16,717 bases of DNA from DSWT01 sp036845725 (GTDB taxonomy: Bacteria; Chloroflexota; Anaerolineae; B4-G1; SLSP01): NCBI GenBank assembly GCA_036845725.1, contig DAIUDK010000125.1:1-16717 (forward strand), given 5' to 3'. Both the position numbers and the translations under genes were made by a program. The notes under the pieces were generated by a model. That model was not told the DNA's origin. It saw only the letters and a list, made by a program, of their open reading frames with translations, and searched no databases. Shown piece after piece: positions 14,154-16,717 of this stretch; position 1 is the first letter of the stretch, and each line of letters begins with the position of its first letter.

Positions 14154-14324
14154 AGTTTGTGATCGAGTGATGTTGAGAAAAGTGAAGTGATGGTAACACA
14201 CATTATCCTGATTCCAGTTCGCCAGCAGCCTCAGCCTTACACCTTGTGGAGGGCCGGTTAGCGCTACCTGGAATTTAACCAAAGAAGAAGTCAGCCTACC
14301 GGTTCTCGGTAGGCTGATTTTTTT
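14154..14324 (+). promoter_or_regulatory. Candidate structured attenuator leader (or small RNA) before citrate synthase
   Basis: Between the promoter and the citrate synthase gene no protein gene is seen. ATTCCAG (14211-14217) and CTGGAAT (14268-14274) form a perfect 7-bp stem enclosing about 50 nt; inside are CCTC/GAGG and the palindrome TAGCGCTA. GGTTA (14256-14260) can instead pair with TAACC (14276-14280), excluding the first stem. A strong terminator follows. Promoter, alternative helices and terminator suit a riboswitch-like attenuator, or a small RNA of about 165 nt. I recognise no known riboswitch, T-box or tRNA consensus here. Confidence 0.45.
14291..14324 (+). terminator. Intrinsic terminator between trpA and citrate synthase
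   Basis: TCAGCCTACCG (14291-14301) and CGGTAGGCTGA (14307-14317) form a perfect 11-bp stem with the loop GTTCT, followed by seven Ts (14318-14324). It ends the trp operon and may also act as the stop site of the citrate synthase leader, because the promoter at 14120 lies upstream of it. Confidence 0.92.
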
Positions 14325-14373
14325 ATTAGCACGTCAACAACAGCCATTATGCAGTTCAACAAGGAGGAATGCG

Positions 14374-15606
14374 ATGGAGATGAAAACGGGGTTTAAGTTA
14401 GAAACTATGTTGGTTTCGGATAATCATTTGCCGACGCTGCTCGGCGATTATCCGCCAGAACAACGCGTCTACGAAGGACTTGAGGGGGTCCTGGCGGGAC
14501 GCACTGCCATCTGTGACATCGACGGCGACATCGGCGCGTTACAATTTCGCGGCATCGATATTCGTGATCTGGCGAAGAACTCAAACTACGAAGAAGTCGT
14601 GTATTTGCTATGGACGAACCAGCTACCGACGCGCAATCAGTTGTGGGCGTTCAAGGCAGCCCTGGCCGCCGAGCGCGAGGTGGATGCCGGCATCTACGAG
14701 ATTCTGCGATTCCTCTCCCACTACATGAAGCCGATGGACGCACTGCGCACCGCGGTCTCGGCGCTGGCCTCCGACAATCCCGGCGAAGACAACACCAGTT
14801 CCGAATCGCGACTGGCGAAGGCGATCTACCTGACGGCCAAATTCCCCACGCTCGTTGCCTACTATTGCCGCGAGTCCCAGGGCAAAATGTGGGTACACCC
14901 GGATCCCAAGCTAGACCACGCCGCGAACTTCCTCTATATGATGCACGGCAGACGCCCCACCCCCGTCGAAGCACGGGCGATGGATTTGACGATGCTGGTG
15001 ATGGTGGAGCACGGCTTCAACGCTTCGACGTTTGCCGCCAGGGTGACGGCCTCGACGCTGTCGGATATGGGCGCAGCTATCACGTCGGCGATGGGGACGC
15101 TCAAGGGACCGCTGCACGGCGGCGCAAACCAGGGTGCGCTGGAAATGCTGTTCGAGATCGAGACACTGGATAACGTCGAGCCGTACATCGACGCAGCGTT
15201 AGCGGCCAAACAACGCATCCTCGGCTTCGGACATCGCATCTACCGCAAGGCCGGCGACTCGCGCGTGCCGTTCATCAAGGACATGCTCTACCAGCTGTGC
15301 GCGCAATCGGGCGATTTCCACCTGTACGAGTTAGCGGATAAAGTCGCACAAACGGTGTGGGAGAGAAAGCGGCTGTTCGCCAATGTAGACTTCTACCTGG
15401 CGCCGATGCTGCACATGCTCGGCATCCCGGTGGACTTGCTGACGCCGTTCTTCGCCATGTGCCGCATCGCCGGGTGGACGGCGCACGTGATGGAGCAATA
15501 CGCCAACAACCGGCTGATCCGGCCTGGTTCATTGTACGTCGGTCACGTGGGGCGGCCTTACATTCCACTCGACGAACGCGAAGGGATCATCGTCCCCAGC
15601 TTTTAG
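14374..15606 (+). CDS. gltA: Citrate synthase (or 2-methylcitrate synthase)
   Basis: The enzyme condenses acetyl-CoA with oxaloacetate to citrate, the entry step of the TCA cycle. The protein has 410 residues. The catalytic triad is His248 (KGPLHGGANQGA), His287 (GFGHRIYRKAGD) and Asp339 (ANVDFYLAP), and LEGVLAGRTAICDIDG is the usual N-terminal segment. PFFAMCRIAGWTAHVMEQ and RLIRPGSLYVG finish the active site. The start is ATG 14374 with AAGGAGG at 6 nt; the ATG at 14369 is out of frame. 2-methylcitrate synthases share these residues, so substrate preference cannot be settled here; the lack of propionate genes nearby favours citrate. The gene is outside the trp operon, behind a terminator and its own promoter. 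The symbol is by family. Confidence 0.93.
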   Translation: MEMKTGFKLETMLVSDNHLPTLLGDYPPEQRVYEGLEGVLAGRTAICDIDGDIGALQFRGIDIRDLAKNSNYEEVVYLLWTNQLPTRNQLWAFKAALAAEREVDAGIYEILRFLSHYMKPMDALRTAVSALASDNPGEDNTSSESRLAKAIYLTAKFPTLVAYYCRESQGKMWVHPDPKLDHAANFLYMMHGRRPTPVEARAMDLTMLVMVEHGFNASTFAARVTASTLSDMGAAITSAMGTLKGPLHGGANQGALEMLFEIETLDNVEPYIDAALAAKQRILGFGHRIYRKAGDSRVPFIKDMLYQLCAQSGDFHLYELADKVAQTVWERKRLFANVDFYLAPMLHMLGIPVDLLTPFFAMCRIAGWTAHVMEQYANNRLIRPGSLYVGHVGRPYIPLDEREGIIVPSF

Positions 15607-15619
15607 ACTATGACGACGG

Positions 15620-15628
15620 TGCTATACT
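15620..15628 (+). promoter_or_regulatory. Extended -10 promoter for proB, likely leaderless
   Basis: TGCTATACT at 15620-15628 is an extended -10 (TG, one base, TATACT). The predicted start of transcription, 7-8 nt on, coincides with the A of the proB ATG at 15636. No Shine-Dalgarno sequence is seen in the 29-nt spacer after the citrate synthase stop. Confidence 0.55.
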
Positions 15629-15635
15629 TTCATCT

Positions 15636-16717
15636 ATGAGACCCAACCACCGCGCTCATAAACGGATCGTCGTCAAAGTAGGAACGAGTGTTCTGACCGG
15701 CGGAACCCGCAATTTGAGCCTGCCGCACATGGTCGAGTTGGTACGACAGTGCGCCGAATTGCACCATCAAGGCCACGAGGTCATCATCTGCACGTCGGGG
15801 GCGATGGCCGTGGGGCGGGCGCGGCTTGGGTTTCCCGATCTGCCCGCCACGGTCGCCAACAAACAGATGCTCGCTGCGGTCGGACAAAGCCGCCTGATGA
15901 TCACCTGGGAGCGCTTCTTCGAGATTTACGGCATCCACATCGGGCAGATTCTGCTGACGTATGGCGATGTAGAAAGCCGTCACCGTTTCCTCAACGCCCA
16001 AGATAGCCTCAACACGCTGCTCGAACACCACATTATTCCGGTGATCAATGAAAACGACGCCGTCGCCACCGACGAGATCAAGATCGGCGACAACGACAAC
16101 CTCTCGGCGCTCGTAGCCGTGCTGGCGAACGCCGACCTGCTCATCATGCTCACGGACTTGCCGGGGCTGTTCACCGCCGATCCACGTGAAGACCCCAACG
16201 CGCAGCTTATCCATGAAGTCGACGTGATCGACGAGAACCTGCTCGCGCTGGCGGGCGGCAGTCGCAGCGGATTGGGCGTGGGCGGGATGACGACGAAGTT
16301 GCAGGCTGCCGCTGTTGCACGGCGGGCCGGCGTGGATGCGGTCATTGCGGCGGGGACGGAGCCGGACGTGCTGACGCGCATCGTCGGCGGAGAAGCGCTG
16401 GGGACGCATTTCGCAGCGCTGGAGACGCCGCCGGAAAATCGCAAGCGGTGGATTCTGGCGGGCGTCACGCATACCGGGCACGTCGTCGTGGACAAAGGCG
16501 CTGCGCACGCGTTGAGTCGTCGCGGGAGCAGCCTGCTGCCCGCGGGCATCCTCGCCGTCCACGGCAGCTTCGACCGGGGCGACACAGTCTCCATCCTCAG
16601 CGAGAACAACGGCGAAATCGCGCGCGGCATCATCCGCTACACCAGCGAAGACCTGCGGCAAATCAAAGGCTGTCACTCCGAGCAAATCGCCGAGCGGCTA
16701 GGATACACATACGGCGC
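15636..16717 (+). CDS. proB: Glutamate 5-kinase (3' end cut by the window)
   Basis: ProB phosphorylates glutamate on its gamma-carboxylate, the first step of proline synthesis. 360 codons are visible with no stop; E. coli ProB has 367, so only a few residues are likely missing. The amino-acid kinase domain has RIVVKVGTSVL near the start, TSGAMAVG, VINENDAVATDEIKIGDNDN for substrate and metal binding, MLTDLPGLFTADPR, and GVGGMTTKLQAA. A C-terminal PUA domain begins around RKRWILAGVTHTG and includes SLLPAGI and DRGDTVSI. The start ATG lies 29 nt after the citrate synthase stop with no ribosome-binding site. A long open frame on the opposite strand (15630-16685) is a GC-rich shadow. proA, often adjacent, may lie beyond the window. 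Confidence 0.95.
   Translation, partial: MRPNHRAHKRIVVKVGTSVLTGGTRNLSLPHMVELVRQCAELHHQGHEVIICTSGAMAVGRARLGFPDLPATVANKQMLAAVGQSRLMITWERFFEIYGIHIGQILLTYGDVESRHRFLNAQDSLNTLLEHHIIPVINENDAVATDEIKIGDNDNLSALVAVLANADLLIMLTDLPGLFTADPREDPNAQLIHEVDVIDENLLALAGGSRSGLGVGGMTTKLQAAAVARRAGVDAVIAAGTEPDVLTRIVGGEALGTHFAALETPPENRKRWILAGVTHTGHVVVDKGAAHALSRRGSSLLPAGILAVHGSFDRGDTVSILSENNGEIARGIIRYTSEDLRQIKGCHSEQIAERLGYTYG

Noticed and set aside
14170..14190. Leader peptide of six codons in the citrate synthase leader
   Set aside because: There is no ribosome-binding site and no run of a regulatory codon. A six-codon frame is expected by chance.
14211..14274. tRNA gene before citrate synthase
   Set aside because: There is a 7-bp closing stem, but no T-arm consensus, no D-arm and no cloverleaf spacing on either strand.
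15630..16685. Long open frame (351 codons) on the minus strand
   Set aside because: It lies antisense to proB, has no recognisable domain or ribosome-binding site, and is explained by GC-rich codon bias.

Overview
The window is a GC-rich bacterial chromosome segment centred on a complete tryptophan operon. The organism is uncertain. A transcription-attenuating Trp T-box leader, a GC-rich genome, split trpE/trpG and trpC/trpF, and many short intergenic palindromes fit a Chloroflexota bacterium (Anaerolineae-like) better than a Firmicute. This is inference from style, not a marker-gene result. The run of 100 Ns shows that the sequence is a scaffolded assembly.

Layout. (1) 1-1626: the 3' part of rlmN (+), then a convergent UPF0016/GDT1-type cation exporter gene (-). 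Two copies of one short repeat lie on either side of the exporter gene. (2) 1680-2115: divergent promoters, then a Trp-specific T-box riboswitch with UGG specifier, UGGC acceptor-binding bulge and terminator. (3) 2116-14123: trpE, trpG, trpD, then a GNAT acetyltransferase, a SAM methyltransferase and a fused two-domain ABC permease, then trpS, trpC, trpF, trpB and trpA. The canonical E-G-D-C-F-B-A order is kept, but three non-trp genes plus trpS sit between D and C. (4) 14120-14373: a promoter overlapping the trpA stop codon, a structured leader and a strong intrinsic terminator in front of a citrate synthase gene. (5) 15636-end: proB, cut by the window edge and apparently read from a leaderless promoter.

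How the genes work together. TrpE and TrpG make anthranilate from chorismate; TrpD, TrpF, TrpC and TrpAB take it to tryptophan; TrpS charges tRNA-Trp, the molecule the T-box senses. The methyltransferase has its own promoter-like sequence, so the genes from there through trpA may also be expressed independently of the T-box. Why the acetyltransferase, methyltransferase and peptide-type permease are in the operon is not clear from the sequence.

Most unusual points: an in-frame 62-nt palindrome inside trpF; long hairpins exactly at the trpE/trpG and trpB/trpA junctions and short tandem repeats at two others; a terminator-like hairpin inside the T-box leader ahead of the antiterminator; the permease fusion with a soluble insert of roughly 170 residues; and a spurious assembly gap in trpA, flanked by an exact 55-bp duplication, whose removal restores a normal 261-residue protein.
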